Assembly: GCF_003952385.1 (NCBI RefSeq)
Contig: NZ_CP034444.1
Coordinates: forward strand, 2,232,001-2,296,000
Origin: Mesorhizobium sp. M1D.F.Ca.ET.043.01.1.1
Lineage (GTDB): Bacteria > Pseudomonadota > Alphaproteobacteria > Rhizobiales > Rhizobiaceae
Direction: 5' to 3'
Length of the DNA stretch: 64,000 bases
Under the pieces are notes generated by a model. The model had not been told where the DNA came from. It searched no databases and saw only the letters and a list, made by a program, of their open reading frames with translations. This document shows, one piece after another, positions 39,139 through 49,173 of the stretch (its first letter is position 1; the number at the start of each line of letters is the position of its first letter). A program made the translations under genes and the position numbers.

Positions 39139-40191
39139 CTATTTTCTCAAGATCTGCGATTGAGGTCGAGGTGTTGTCGCCGTTTCAGCGGGTAAGACGG
39201 GATAAGATATCTCGGGTAGCTTTCCGGTCAGTGAACTAAGGAAGGCAACGATCCGGTCGACTTCGTATCCCGTTAAGTCTTCGCCGAGCTGGGTGGTCCC
39301 CATGGTGGCGACGGCCTGTCTCAGGTCCCAAACCTTGCCCGAATGAAAGTACGGCGCCGTGATTGCTACGTTCCGCAGCGGTGCCACGCGGAAAACATAG
39401 GAATCGTCAGCTGCATTGGTGACGGCAAATCTGCCCTTGTCGTACTCGGGCAGAACATCCGCGCTGGGCTTCTCAACGAGGCCGAATGGGTAATACCCTT
39501 CGCCTCCAACGTTAATACCGGAATGGCAAGACGAGCAGCCCTTTTCGATGAAAAGCGCCAGGCCCTGTTTCTGTTCGGAACTGATGGCGGCATCATTGCC
39601 ATTGAGAAAGGCGTCGAAGGGGGCCGGCGTGATCAGTGTCGCCTCATAGGCTTCGATTGCTTTAGCAACGTTATCGAAGGAAATGCGATCCACTTCATCC
39701 GGGAAAGCAGAATTGAACCACTCGACGTACTGCGGCATCGACTTAACCGTGTCGATGACTTGATCCGGTGTGTTGGCCATTTCGGCACCGGCCTGTATGG
39801 GTCCTTTGGCCTGAGCCTTCAGGTCCGCGGCGCGACCATCCCAAAACTGCCCTTTGTTGAAGACAGCATTAAATACCGTCGGCGCATTGCGCGATCCCAT
39901 CTGCCAACCGTGGCCTATCGACGTTTCGCGATTGTCGTCGCCTCCGGTCGCCAAGTTATGGCACGAGTTGCACGAGAAGACGCCTGACGAGGAGAGGCGC
40001 GGATCGAAGAACAGTGCCTTGCCGAGGGCAATCTTCTCCGGTGTGATCGGGTTGTCGGCGACCGCCGGCCTGGATGGCAAAGGCTTGAATGTGGCCAGTG
40101 CCATTTGTCTGAGATCTACTGGGATCAGTTGCGCAGCAACTGCAGTGGCCACCAGAAAGGCAAGGGCCGTCGCAGTGAATAGCATTTTCAT
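39139..40191 (-). CDS. di-heme cytochrome c peroxidase
   Basis: A 350-residue periplasmic enzyme of the CcpA/MauG family that reduces H2O2 with electrons from cytochrome c. The N-terminal signal peptide is MKMLFTATALAFLVATAVAA. Two haem-c sites are seen, FSCNSCHNLATGG and KGCSSCHSGINVGG. The start at 40191 follows AAGGAAA; a longer frame to 40230 would put extra residues before the signal. It may protect microaerobic cells or bacteroids against peroxide. The neighbours on both sides are relics, so no operon is seen. Confidence 0.9.
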   Translation of the reverse strand: MKMLFTATALAFLVATAVAAQLIPVDLRQMALATFKPLPSRPAVADNPITPEKIALGKALFFDPRLSSSGVFSCNSCHNLATGGDDNRETSIGHGWQMGSRNAPTVFNAVFNKGQFWDGRAADLKAQAKGPIQAGAEMANTPDQVIDTVKSMPQYVEWFNSAFPDEVDRISFDNVAKAIEAYEATLITPAPFDAFLNGNDAAISSEQKQGLALFIEKGCSSCHSGINVGGEGYYPFGLVEKPSADVLPEYDKGRFAVTNAADDSYVFRVAPLRNVAITAPYFHSGKVWDLRQAVATMGTTQLGEDLTGYEVDRIVAFLSSLTGKLPEISYPVLPAETATTPRPQSQILRK

Positions 40192-40309
40192 AAATGGTTT
40201 CCTTGCGGTGAGCAGGCAACCATTCTCCACATGCGGTTCGCTGACGCCTTGCGCTAGATCAGCGGATCGAGCGAATCTGGCCTGCCGACCGGGCTCTTCG
40301 GCATCGAGC

Positions 40310-40660
40310 CGCAGCCTGAACGGCGACCATGAAATTCCGGCCCGCTCTCGCTACTGCAAGGCGATCCCAGCGATCTTTGGGCTGACGCCAGTGCTCGATG
40401 AGTCGGGCGAAAACCACCGCATTGGCCGGAACTCCCGCTGCGGCGACGGCATGACGCGAACGCTGCTTTACGAAGCCGCGCAGGCACTGCTAACGCGCAT
40501 GACGAAATGATCCTGGCTGAGGGCGTGGGCGATGAATGTGCAGGCGGCGCGGCCGACAGAAGGCCATGCTCGCATTGGCTCGCCGGCTGGCGGTGATCAT
40601 GCATCGCATGTCACGCGACGGCACAGAGTTTCTTTGGAAGCGACAAGACATCATGCCGAA
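40310..40660 (+). mobile_element. IS110-family transposase remnant
   Basis: The C-terminal half of an IS110 transposase is split over frames: CKAIPAIFGLTPVLDESGEN, GDGMTRTLLYEAAQALLTRM (stop), WLRAWAMNVQ and GRQKAMLALARRLAVIMHRM. These match the conserved end of the family, which has the Ser active site. It is dead. Confidence 0.7.
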
Positions 40661-41173
40661 AGCTGCCTGGTCGTGCGCCCGACCATTGCAGCCTGCCGGC
40701 GCGTGCAGTGGGCCTGTCAAGGGCAAGTCGCGGCGCACTCTGACCTTCGGCCACCCTTGACCGGCCACTTGCGCGTGACGGCCGAGCCGAAACCAGGTAG
40801 CGACGGTCGAACACGGGAGATGAAACATGGTCGCAGAGCGAGCGTGACAAGGATGACCCCGTAGGGTTCCACCAGCCGGTGGAAAGAGCGTCGCGGGAAG
40901 ATCAATGAGGTGAGTTCGCGAGGGTTGCAGTACGATCGCATCACACGATCAGGACACTTCCGAGATTGTTTCCGCTGATTCCTTCTGATTCCCGTCAAGG
41001 CGACGGTCGCGCGCCGATCCCGCAGAGAAGCAAGACCAGCGAAAGACCTCAGATGCCCGCGAAGCGGAAAAGCTCAAGAAGCGCTGACTTCAACACGCCG
41101 AAAAGCAATCCTCGCTTTTGATCGCACGAAGGGCGGGCCATCGTTCTCCGCCTGGGAACATGACGTCTAATAG
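40661..41173. other. gap without a recognised gene
   Basis: No frame on either strand carries a recognisable protein, and no repeats or strong hairpins were noticed. Confidence 0.3.
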
Positions 41174-41395
41174 CTAGTAAAGACGTGGGTACGATCCCAG
41201 AATCCTAATGCCATCGATCGCCGCCAACGCAGCCAGCGCCGGGTTCGTCGAAACATGTCCAGCGACATCGATGACATACTGATGGGTGTCCAGTCGCTCG
41301 CATGTCGGACGCTCATAGATGTTGAGAACGAATAAATTTTCCTTTGAGAACATCTTCAGTACATAACTGAGGTTTTGCTCTGCTTGATGGTCCAA
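41174..41395 (-). pseudogene. prephenate dehydratase ACT-domain fragment
   Basis: A 73-codon frame, YVLKMFSKENLFVLNIYERP to LAALAAIDGIRILGSYPRLY, resembles the ACT domain at the C-terminus of PheA, where GHxxxPxxxxAL and ILGSYP are conserved. The catalytic part is absent, so this is a fragment. The stretch from 41396 to 41714 shows nothing. Confidence 0.5.
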
Positions 41396-41714
41396 GTACC
41401 GTCGGGGCCAATGTACCCGGCCCTCTTGATCCCCGAGGTGTCAATCGCTGGAGGCCGCTTGAATTGCTCGTTCATTCTCCGGCCACACTCGATCGAGAGA
41501 GCGTCAGACCCACATCCCAGGAACAAGCACAATGGCGAGGTTCACAGCACAACATGAGAAACCGGGAACCTGCCCCCGCACAACATCTTGTTTCAGTAGG
41601 AACTAGCAGCTTCCCACAATCTGCTGCCCCCGCTACGGGATCCATGTTCTTGCCGCTCTTTGCGAGCGGTCGGTGGCACGTCTGCCCGGCTCTTGACGGG
41701 CAGACGCAGAAAGT

Positions 41715-41927
41715 TCAGCCAGCTTTGCTGAGACTGCCAGCGGAGGACTTGCCGGTACGACGGTCCTGTTCGATCTCGTAGTTGATCTTCTGGCCTTCAT
41801 TAAGGGTCGAAAGGCCCGCTCGCTCGACAGCCGAAATGTGGACGAAAACATCCTGACCGCCATTGTCGGGCTGGATAAATCCAAATCCCTTGGTGCTGTT
41901 GAACCACTTTACCGTTCCGGTCGCCAT
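41715..41927 (-). CDS. cspA: cold-shock protein (CspA family)
   Basis: A 70-residue OB-fold nucleic-acid chaperone, [20 protein letters not shown], with the RNP1 (KGFGFI) and RNP2 (VFVHIS) motifs. ATG 41927 follows AAGGAA. Family members melt RNA structure. It is a lone gene here, with no partner in the neighbourhood. Confidence 0.92.
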   Translation of the reverse strand: MATGTVKWFNSTKGFGFIQPDNGGQDVFVHISAVERAGLSTLNEGQKINYEIEQDRRTGKSSAGSLSKAG

Positions 41928-42136
41928 AATCGTATTCCTTTGTAACCATGTCGATGTGAGCAGGCCATAAGCCATTCCGCTTCATATCCGAGATTTCAGG
42001 AGCAGCAAAAGCGAAAATGCAAAAGCCCCGCTCAATCGCAAAGCGGCTCGCGACCTCGGGCGTTGGACCAAACGATGAGCGCTCGGACAGCGTCGGCGAC
42101 CGAATACGCATCGCTCCGGTCTGCGATTCAACGTTA

Positions 42137-42817
42137 TTACAACCCCAGTTTCCTCTTGAGTTCCGCGTTCTCCTTGCGCAAGCGTTCCGCGAGCAGGCTC
42201 TTCAGTCGCTTGTTTTCTTCCTCAAGCGCCACGAGGTCCTTCAGATTGTCACCATCCGATGCAGGCTGCGCAGCCTTCTTCCATTGATAGTAGGTCTGTT
42301 CCGAGATGCCGGCCTGCTTTACGGCAGCTTTGTGAGTGGCGCCGCCACTGATAGACTTCTCTATCTGGGCGAGCATCTGGGGACGCTCCTTTGCAGAGTA
42401 AATCTTCCGAGTCCGCACGGCCACTGCTGGTGCTTCCTCCGCCTGAGGCGCCGTATTGGCAGCATTCTTCCCAGCAGGCTGCCTAGACTCAGCCTTCGCC
42501 TTCCGCAACCGTGCGGCTACCTTCTTTCCAGGCGTCTCCCCTTTGGCTGCCGGTTCCGTTGCAGTTATTACTGATTCAGCGTCCAAGGGATTTGCCATGA
42601 GATGCTCCGCTCGCGGTTTCGGCATGGGTTCAGCATCAAGCGCTACGGCACTAGAGTCAACAAGGCGACGATTTGGGAACTCCATCTCCTCTAGTTCCCT
42701 TGTTGTCTCGGCCATTGCTGCGGAGAGATCGACATCGCTCCAGATGGAACGACCCCGTTTTTGAGAACTGCGCTTCTGTCTTATCTCCACGGTGAACGGT
42801 CGGGTCTGCCGCCTCAT
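42137..42817 (-). CDS. SyrB-like regulator
   Basis: A 226-residue protein whose C-terminal half matches SyrB of Sinorhizobium, a repressor acting on syrM and so on nod and exo genes. It has the HTH-like LAQIEKSISGGATHKAAVKQ AGISEQTYYQWKK region, then a coiled coil ending ERLRKENAELKRKLGL. The N-terminal half is low in complexity, with a conserved MEFPNRRLVDSSAVALDAEP. ATG 42817 follows AAGGAAG. It can also be seen as a transposase-orfA-like HTH family. Confidence 0.75.
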   Translation of the reverse strand: MRRQTRPFTVEIRQKRSSQKRGRSIWSDVDLSAAMAETTRELEEMEFPNRRLVDSSAVALDAEPMPKPRAEHLMANPLDAESVITATEPAAKGETPGKKVAARLRKAKAESRQPAGKNAANTAPQAEEAPAVAVRTRKIYSAKERPQMLAQIEKSISGGATHKAAVKQAGISEQTYYQWKKAAQPASDGDNLKDLVALEEENKRLKSLLAERLRKENAELKRKLGL

Positions 42818-43310
42818 AATTTCTTCCTTGTTGGACACGCATTAAGCGGAAGTCGCGGCAGACGACGAACGAACGTCTGGCCCTTCTGCTGTCGCCCGAG
42901 CTATATGCATCCGACGGCACGAGCAAGCCTGCTGGCTATTCACACCCTGAACAGACCGTTTTTATGAAGCTTGTGAGCAGGTAGGCTGCCGCTGTGAACT
43001 TTCGCCCCATCGCTCGATTGATTGTGAGCAAGCGCCGAAGGTTGACCCCAAGCTGATCACCACGTGACTTTACTGGCAAATTCATAACTTCGGAAGGTCG
43101 CTTCGGCGCCGACAGTGGAGACCCTCTCTTTCATATTCTGATGGTGGATCACCGTGTTACGGTCAACTTGTCAGGGATCAATCTTCCGCGCTCAGTCGCA
43201 AAGAGTGTCGCCCTATTGTCGGCTTGGCTGTGACCGAATGCGTGCTCCGTCGGATTCAGGAGCACATGGACAGAATCCATGATGGACGCGTCTTAAGGAG
43301 TGCTGCCGCA
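42818..43310. other. gap without a recognised gene
   Basis: No coding frame with family likeness and no nod box were found by eye. Confidence 0.3.
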
Positions 43311-44345
43311 TCAAGGTCGGTCAACTCGAGCCATAATTGCCGATTGAATTGCCGCTGCCGTATATAGGGAAGCATCTAACGACAGATTCCCAAATGCAAG
43401 TTGACAAAGGAGGTAGTTTGCACCTGCCTTTTCCAGCTGGTCAAGAAGAGCTTGTCCCGCAGAAGCTGCCGTTCCTACTACGCACAATTCCTTCTCGATT
43501 GCCGCATCGAAAGTCAGCGGCAGGTTTGGTGGAGTCGGCATGGCGTTGAGATCGTAAAGGAATTTAAAGCTCTTAAGCCACCGTTCGTAAGCAGGTGCGG
43601 CGAGTGAACGTGCATCCGTTTCAGAACGCCCAATCACGACCATTCGGAGCAATCCAAGAAATGGCGCTTGGTCGCCCGCGTCGCTGGTGTGCTCTCGACC
43701 GGCGCGGAAGGCATCAGTAATTCTGCGAACGGAAGAGGAATGTCCCACGCACGCGATGTTCACGCCATTCGCAGCGGCCCAGGCTGCTGGTTCGGGTCGG
43801 TTCGTGGCGATCCAAGTCGGCGGATGCGGACGCTGATGAGCTCTTAGCGTCAGCGGAACGCTGTTCAACTCGAAATGGCGGCCTTGATAAGATAGCGTGC
43901 CGCCTTTCAGCGCATTCATAAGAATTTCGCTGGCTTCCGCATAGTGGTCTGGCGCCGCGTCCGAGCCAATCCCAAAATAACCTAATTCGATCGGGAGCGA
44001 GCCGCGCCCTATCCCAAGTTCGAGCCTGCCACCGCTCAATTGATCCAGCATACAGATCTCTTCGAACGCACGTAGCGGATGATAGAGGGCGAGCAGCATT
44101 ACCAATGGACCCACACGAAGGCGTCGGGTTCGTTGGGCTACGCTCGACAAGAACAGATTCGGTGATGGACCTCTCCCATGTGGGGTACAATGGTGCTCTG
44201 CGAGATGATATGCATAGAACCCAAGCTGATCGCACGCCTCCGCTAACTTCAGGCGATCTTCGTATTGTCGGGCTATATCAAGGCCGTCCTCGTCCAGATG
44301 ATCGAAGATGCCGACAGCTAGGTCTGAAGGAAAGATCTTATTCAT
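43311..44345 (-). CDS. luciferase-like flavin monooxygenase
   Basis: A 344-residue LLM-class protein, using reduced FMN. It has LAVGIFDHLDEDG at the N-terminus, YAYHLAEHHCTPHG, QLSGGRLELGIGRGSLP and RPHPPTWIATNRPE, which are conserved in the family. A similar protein (y4vJ) lies in the nif region of NGR234. ATG 44345 follows GGAG; a TTG one codon earlier is less likely. It follows the HisC-like gene by 110 bases on the same strand. Substrate unknown. Confidence 0.85.
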   Translation of the reverse strand: MNKIFPSDLAVGIFDHLDEDGLDIARQYEDRLKLAEACDQLGFYAYHLAEHHCTPHGRGPSPNLFLSSVAQRTRRLRVGPLVMLLALYHPLRAFEEICMLDQLSGGRLELGIGRGSLPIELGYFGIGSDAAPDHYAEASEILMNALKGGTLSYQGRHFELNSVPLTLRAHQRPHPPTWIATNRPEPAAWAAANGVNIACVGHSSSVRRITDAFRAGREHTSDAGDQAPFLGLLRMVVIGRSETDARSLAAPAYERWLKSFKFLYDLNAMPTPPNLPLTFDAAIEKELCVVGTAASAGQALLDQLEKAGANYLLCQLAFGNLSLDASLYTAAAIQSAIMARVDRP

Positions 44346-44455
44346 CAAATTTTCTCCAGATTTTAAACGACAAGCCCCACTGCCTGCATGTCACAAGCAA
44401 TTCAAACGTCTTTCCGCCACGTATCGCGTTGATTATTTGACTGACGACGCCGAGA

Positions 44456-45577
44456 CTAGCCCCGTGCTAGATGAGGTGTTGATGCTGGCATCTTAAGTGC
44501 CCTACTAATATGCCCAGCAGCACTGAGAAAAGCATCCATGTGCTCTTTTGTACCGATGCTGACGCGGATGTGATTTTCCAAGCCTTTATCGGGAAAGTAA
44601 GCAACAAGTATTTTTTCCTTTGCAAAGGCTGATTGCCACCATGAGCCGTCCGGTGCGGGCACGCGGGCTAGCAAGAAGTTTGTGTGGGAAGGCGTTACGG
44701 AAAATCCAAGTTGCGATAGCGCGAGCGTCACTCGCTGTCGTTGATGCTTGATTTGTTTGTGATTGTCTGCATAGGCGGCGCGATGCGCAAGGACGCTGAT
44801 ACCAATCGCATGCCCGATCACATTCATGTTGAAGACGTTCTGGATGTTGCGTAGCCTGCCAATAATTTCGGGGTGACCGAAACCAAAACCGACGCGAATG
44901 CCCGCGGCAGCATAGCTTTTAGAAAATGTTCTAAGGACCAGAAGGTTCGAATAACGATTGATGAGGCGCAGACCATTCTCGGGTGCAAAGTCGACGTAGG
45001 CCTCATCCAGCACGATCAAGCGGTCCGATTTCGCCAGCAGGCGCTCGATATGGGCCACCGGAATGAACGTTCCGGTCGGATTGTTCGGATTGGCCAACAG
45101 AATGAACTTGGCGTCCTTTGCAGGACCGAAGAGCAATTGCTCCATCGGCAAGGAATGATCTTCGCTAAACTCGATTTCGAGAAATTGAGCACCCTGCAAC
45201 ATGGCAAGTTTGCGGTTGAACGAAAACCCTGGCGACATCATCGCCACGCTATCTCCCGAAGCAAGAAAAGCTCTGTAGACAAGTCCAAGCAGTTCAGACG
45301 ATCCGTTACCAGCGATCACCTGATCCACGGAGACGCTGTAGGCGTTTGCGGCGGCTTCCCTCAAGCTGATGTTATCGTCTTCTGGATATAGATATTGGCG
45401 TTCGAGAGCCGAAATCGCACTTTGCATTATGATATTTGGAAGCGGGAATGGATTCTCATTCGTATTTAGTTTTACCCAACTTGCATCCGGCGCTGCTCTA
45501 TTGGATGGCAGAGGATCTAACTGTCTCGTCACTTGAGAAAGGGACGAGAGCACACTCTGCAGTTTTGCATCGGACAT
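44456..45577 (-). CDS. HisC-like PLP aminotransferase
   Basis: A 373-residue fold-type I aminotransferase like histidinol-phosphate aminotransferase. Seen are LNTNENPFPLPN, the NPNNPTGTFI loop, DEAYVDFAPE and the PLP lysine in RTFSKSYAAAGIRVGF. It may act on an aromatic or other amino acid, since the his operon is not near. ATG 45577 follows GGAG. A palindromic TGT-N10-ACA lies about 90 bases upstream, so it may be NifA-linked. Confidence 0.85.
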   Translation of the reverse strand: MSDAKLQSVLSSLSQVTRQLDPLPSNRAAPDASWVKLNTNENPFPLPNIIMQSAISALERQYLYPEDDNISLREAAANAYSVSVDQVIAGNGSSELLGLVYRAFLASGDSVAMMSPGFSFNRKLAMLQGAQFLEIEFSEDHSLPMEQLLFGPAKDAKFILLANPNNPTGTFIPVAHIERLLAKSDRLIVLDEAYVDFAPENGLRLINRYSNLLVLRTFSKSYAAAGIRVGFGFGHPEIIGRLRNIQNVFNMNVIGHAIGISVLAHRAAYADNHKQIKHQRQRVTLALSQLGFSVTPSHTNFLLARVPAPDGSWWQSAFAKEKILVAYFPDKGLENHIRVSIGTKEHMDAFLSAAGHISRALKMPASTPHLARG

Positions 45578-45666
45578 GTTTTTCTCCGTGTCGGTCGCAG
45601 AGGGAATCCGGGATGAACCGATGGTCGAGAGCAGTTGGCCGACTGACGGTACGTTTACACCGCCTC

Positions 45667-45682
45667 TGTCAGCATATTGACA
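45667..45682. promoter_or_regulatory. possible NifA site upstream of the aminotransferase
   Basis: TGTCAGCATATTGACA is a perfect TGT-N10-ACA with extended symmetry. No convincing -24/-12 element lies between it and 45577. Sites of this short pattern also occur by chance, so the claim is weak. Confidence 0.35.
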
Positions 45683-45770
45683 CCGTGAGCTCGGGCGGGC
45701 TGTCGTCCCGGTCGAATTGACGCCGACGCTCAGGTCCGCATCTACTCGTCATGGTGCCTCGGTGGTCCTT

Positions 45771-46205
45771 TCAAGGACGCTTGATGCAGTATTTCCTCAG
45801 CGTGTACCCAATGTGGCGCGGCGTCGGTCCAAGCAGGCGCCGCCTTTGCCTGCACTGCCCCACATCTTTCCATGGCCGCGATGACACGCTCGCGATCTCA
45901 CCTACTCGCACCTTTAACGAGGCTTCGCTGGCGGGCGCCAGCGGTTTCTGATCGCTGACGACGGGCGGGACCCCCGTAGCGGCGGCCCAAGGAGCAGCCT
46001 CATTCGGCGGTGTGGCCGGCCTGCTGGCATCGTCGGCCCCCGTTGCACCAACCATGTTGCCCGATCCGCTCTTCCACGACGCCGCGGAAAAACACTGTCC
46101 GTGGTGCAGGCGAAGTAGTTTCTGCCCATCGACGGCCCCGCGCTAGTACGCATGTCCGCTGCATGCAATTGCGGGTTTCGAGGTCGGTCACCTGATCACG
46201 GGCAA
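45771..46205 (-). pseudogene. nifA-like remnant (C-terminal third)
   Basis: Pieces in different frames match NifA: VTDLETRNCMQRTCVLA (for NVRELENCVRRTATLA), then GRNYFACTTDSV (for the DFACQNSQC region), then ERVIAAMERCGAVQAKAA and TPRHIGYTLRKYCIKRP for the HTH. It is not a recent copy of the nifA at 27.4 kb, since the residues differ a lot, so it is the corpse of a second nifA. From 46206 to 46640 I see nothing clear. Confidence 0.65.
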
Positions 46206-46640
46206 GCGCGAAAAACGTCCGGGCTATAAGTCGGGGCGCCAGAACGTGGTCGGGTGCACAGCGGGGCGATGGCAGGCGCATGGCTTTCCTTTCATGGATC
46301 GCGACCGTCGACTGGCTTCTGCACGCCGCAACCGCACGTTGATTCAACAGACCGGAATGGGGCAGGAGAGTCAATCGAGCTTTCTTTCATTTGCGAAAGG
46401 AAACTCGGCGCTCATGATAGAATTCCATCAGCGTGCCGCATGAAATCGCGGTCGAAAGCAATAAGGCAGTCCTCGGCGTGGCCTACCAGGGTCTAACTGA
46501 TTGCTGGCGAGACCGTTCGGTGCAGGATGGCCTCGGGCGGAGGTCAGTGGACGCATGATAGCACCTTTGCCGCGTCATGGTTGTTCCAAGTTCATGTTGA
46601 TCGGGTCAATTCGCCCCGATGTGTCTCCCCGAACCTAAGG

Positions 46641-46905
46641 TCTCGAAAAGGACGACGACATCGAATTCATTGTCGAGAATGGCATCCGGTTCGGCTCACT
46701 CAAGCATAAAGGCGAAGGCGATAACCTGACAAACCTCTCGGCCGATCTCCGAAAATCGGTCTGAACATGGTTTTCCGCAAGAATGCGGGCACCCTATATG
46801 ATGGCCGATTCCTGCTCTTCACGACCGCCGAAATCAGCGAAGGCAGTTTCCTCGGCTTGTTCACCGAAGGCGCGTGCGGCGGCCAGGGAGCGGAGAGTTT
46901 TGCTT
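46641..46905 (+). pseudogene. Cap4-like dsDNA nuclease relic
   Basis: One frame reads GLEKDDDIEFIVENGIRFGS and LKHKGEGDNLTNLSADL up to a stop. A second reads AGTLYDGRFLLFTTAEISEG and SFLGLF. Together they match the N-terminal nuclease (Cap4/DUF4297) domain found in anti-phage proteins, where D, E and the lysine in LKHKG form the active site. The rest of the gene is missing. Confidence 0.45.
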
Positions 46906-47039
46906 AATCCATTGCTCTGTGTGCCGTCAGGCGTACGAAAGCCACCCGAAACCCTTCAGCATATCAGCCACTCAGTTACGCTGTGCCGATGCCCGAAAGC
47001 AGCCTCTCATGCAGGAACCCGCGGGCAGCGGGCGGTGAG

Positions 47040-48383
47040 CTATGGGGATTTGTGTTTCGAGGTGTGCCAGCGACTGTCGCGAACGTCCGCGCTCGGTGCT
47101 GTCAGCGCGTCGAGGAAGCAGCTTTCCGACCGGGTCGGGAAGCCTGTCGATAACGACGCTGGGGTTCGGGTGCCGGGCGACCGGCGCCACAGCGAAGCGC
47201 ACATGTGTTTCCGTTGACCGGCGCCGACGCAGCGCGGTCGTGTGGCCAAACGGGCCATGCCGGTTGGGGCGGTCTCCCGGTTCGTCGTCCGTGCGCCCGG
47301 CGGTCCGCGCGGCTGCCTGCAGCGTTCGAACACCTCGATGAGGATCATGCGTCCGCCACAACACGGGTACGGCAGGCGGAAGTCGTCCGGTTCCGCCGGA
47401 GGATCGTTCGTGACGGGAGGCGCGGCCGCCAACAGTTGGCGAGCGAGCGCGAGGCAGTCCTTGCGAGAGCCGCCTGCGAGCAAGCCGTAGTGGCGGATGC
47501 GATGGAAGCCGCGCGGCAGGACATGGAGCAGGAAGCGGCGGATGAACTTGTCGGTCGCGAGCGTCATGACCTGCTGCCGGTCGGCGTCAGGGCGGCGATA
47601 ATCCTTGTAGCGGAAGGTGACGCCAGCCTCTTCGAAGCAGATCAGGCGGCGGTTCGTGATGGCGACCCGGTGCGTATAGCGCGACAGATAGGCTAGCACC
47701 GCCTCAGGACCGGCGAAGGGCGGCTTGGCGTAGACCACCCAGCGCTTCTTCCTGACCGGGGACAGGTGGCGTAGGAACGCCCGTCGCTTGGCGAGGTGCG
47801 CCATCGATCCGAAGAAGGCGAGCCGGCCAGCGTCGTGCAGCGTGAGCAGCCGGGTGAGGAACAGGCGGCGAAAGAGCTTGCCGAGCACCTTCACCGGCAG
47901 CAGGAAGGCCGCTCGCGAGGAGACCCTCCCGTCGAGCGCGATGTCACCGCCCGGCACGATCATGTGGACATGGGGATGGTGCGTCATTGCCGAGCCCCAT
48001 GTGTGGAGCACGGCGGTGATGCCGATGCGCGCGCCGAGGTGCTTCGGATCAGCGGCGATGATCAGCATCGTCTCCGACGCCGCCTTGAACAGCAGGTCGT
48101 AGACCGCCGCCTTGTTGTGGAAGGCGATGTCGGCGACCTCGGCCGGCAGCGTGAACACGACATGGAAGTAGCCCACCGGCAGCAGGTCGGCCTTCCGCTC
48201 GGCAAGCCATGTCCGCGCCGCCGCGCCTTGGCACTCGGGACAATGCCGGTTGCGGCAGGAGTTGTAGGCGATGCGCCACTGGCCGCAGTCCTCGCAGGCC
48301 TCGACGGTCCGGACGTGTCGAGATCGGCGCGGCCGCAGGCAATAACGTGCGTTCCGTCGTTCCTGGTCTGCATCGGTCCTCAT
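47040..48383 (-). mobile_element. IS91-family transposase
   Basis: A 447-codon rolling-circle transposase. Zinc-binding CEDCGQWRIAYNSCRNRHCP, the HUH motif THHPHVHMIVPGG and the tyrosine region AYLSRYTHRVAITNR are present. The first 30 codons and the last 80 have no family likeness, so the real start may have been lost and the end may read through. The normal protein is about 380-400 residues. Whether it is active is unclear. It separates the relic zone from the defence region. Confidence 0.8.
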
Positions 48384-48476
48384 TCGCTGCAGCGGATTTC
48401 TTGTGTCAGATGGCGCCCCATCACCGTGCGAACGCGATGCGTTTCAATTTCCGTCGCGCCGCTCATCTATAGGCGC

Positions 48477-49020
48477 CTAGAGGATCGCGGGCTTGCCATG
48501 CGCGCGTTGCGCGGTGTCGGCCGAAGCTCCCGCCGGATGGCAGACGTAGAACGTTCCGTCGCTTCACAACGCGCGCATGATCAACGCCAGTTTGCGCCCC
48601 TCTGCAGCACGGGACATGCGATGAGAGGAGCGTTTGGCGATCGGCTGGCCCCAGCCCTTGACCTTGTTCTTGCCCTTGATGCGCGCCATCGACCAGACGT
48701 CGCCTGCGGAGCGCGTGCCCCGTACGGCCGCGTCGCCAGCGTTTGCGATGCGTTCTGGACATCAGTCGGGGAGCCGGACCGCGGCGCCGCGACGACCCGC
48801 CGACGTGGGCCGCGACATCACGCGAGCGGCGGAAGCGCGATTGACCCTCGATCGCCGCAGTGAGCGGCAGCGCTGTCAGCGGGAATGGCAATGAGGCGCC
48901 GGCACGTCTCGTTAAGCGCGACGATCTTCGCGACGAGATCGAGTCGCCGGCAATACTCCCGCCACAGCACGGCGCGTCCGACAGAATAGCGTCCATCAGT
49001 TCGGCCGACAGTGGGTCGTA
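48477..49020 (-). mobile_element. IS110-family transposase remnant
   Basis: Leftward frames give PLTAAIEGQSRFRRSRDVAA and MARIKGKNKVKGWGQPIAKR, followed by AEGRKLALIMRAL and DGTFYVCHPAG. These match the end of IS110 transposases with several shifts. No intact frame remains. Confidence 0.6.
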
Positions 49021-49173
49021 TGCCAAAGCCGCGCGGACTGCCTACGCGAAAGCCGCGCGTCCGACCTTGCTCAACCGGATGTCGAACGACGGGCAGATCC
49101 GACTGAACTTCACCCGTTGCAGCGTCTTGACTGGTGCAAGCTGAGCATCGCTCTAAGGTCTATGGCGACCCGG

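Noticed and set aside
42818..43310. Possible nod box near the SyrB-like and luciferase-like genes
   Set aside because: No segment matches the nod box consensus over its length.
47796..48863. 355-codon plus-strand frame over the IS91 transposase
   Set aside because: The minus-strand frame has the HUH and zinc motifs; this one has none.
49020..49150. Short tandem-like GC-rich repeat (AAAGCCGCGCG twice)
   Set aside because: Only two copies 24 bases apart beside an IS relic; not distinctive.
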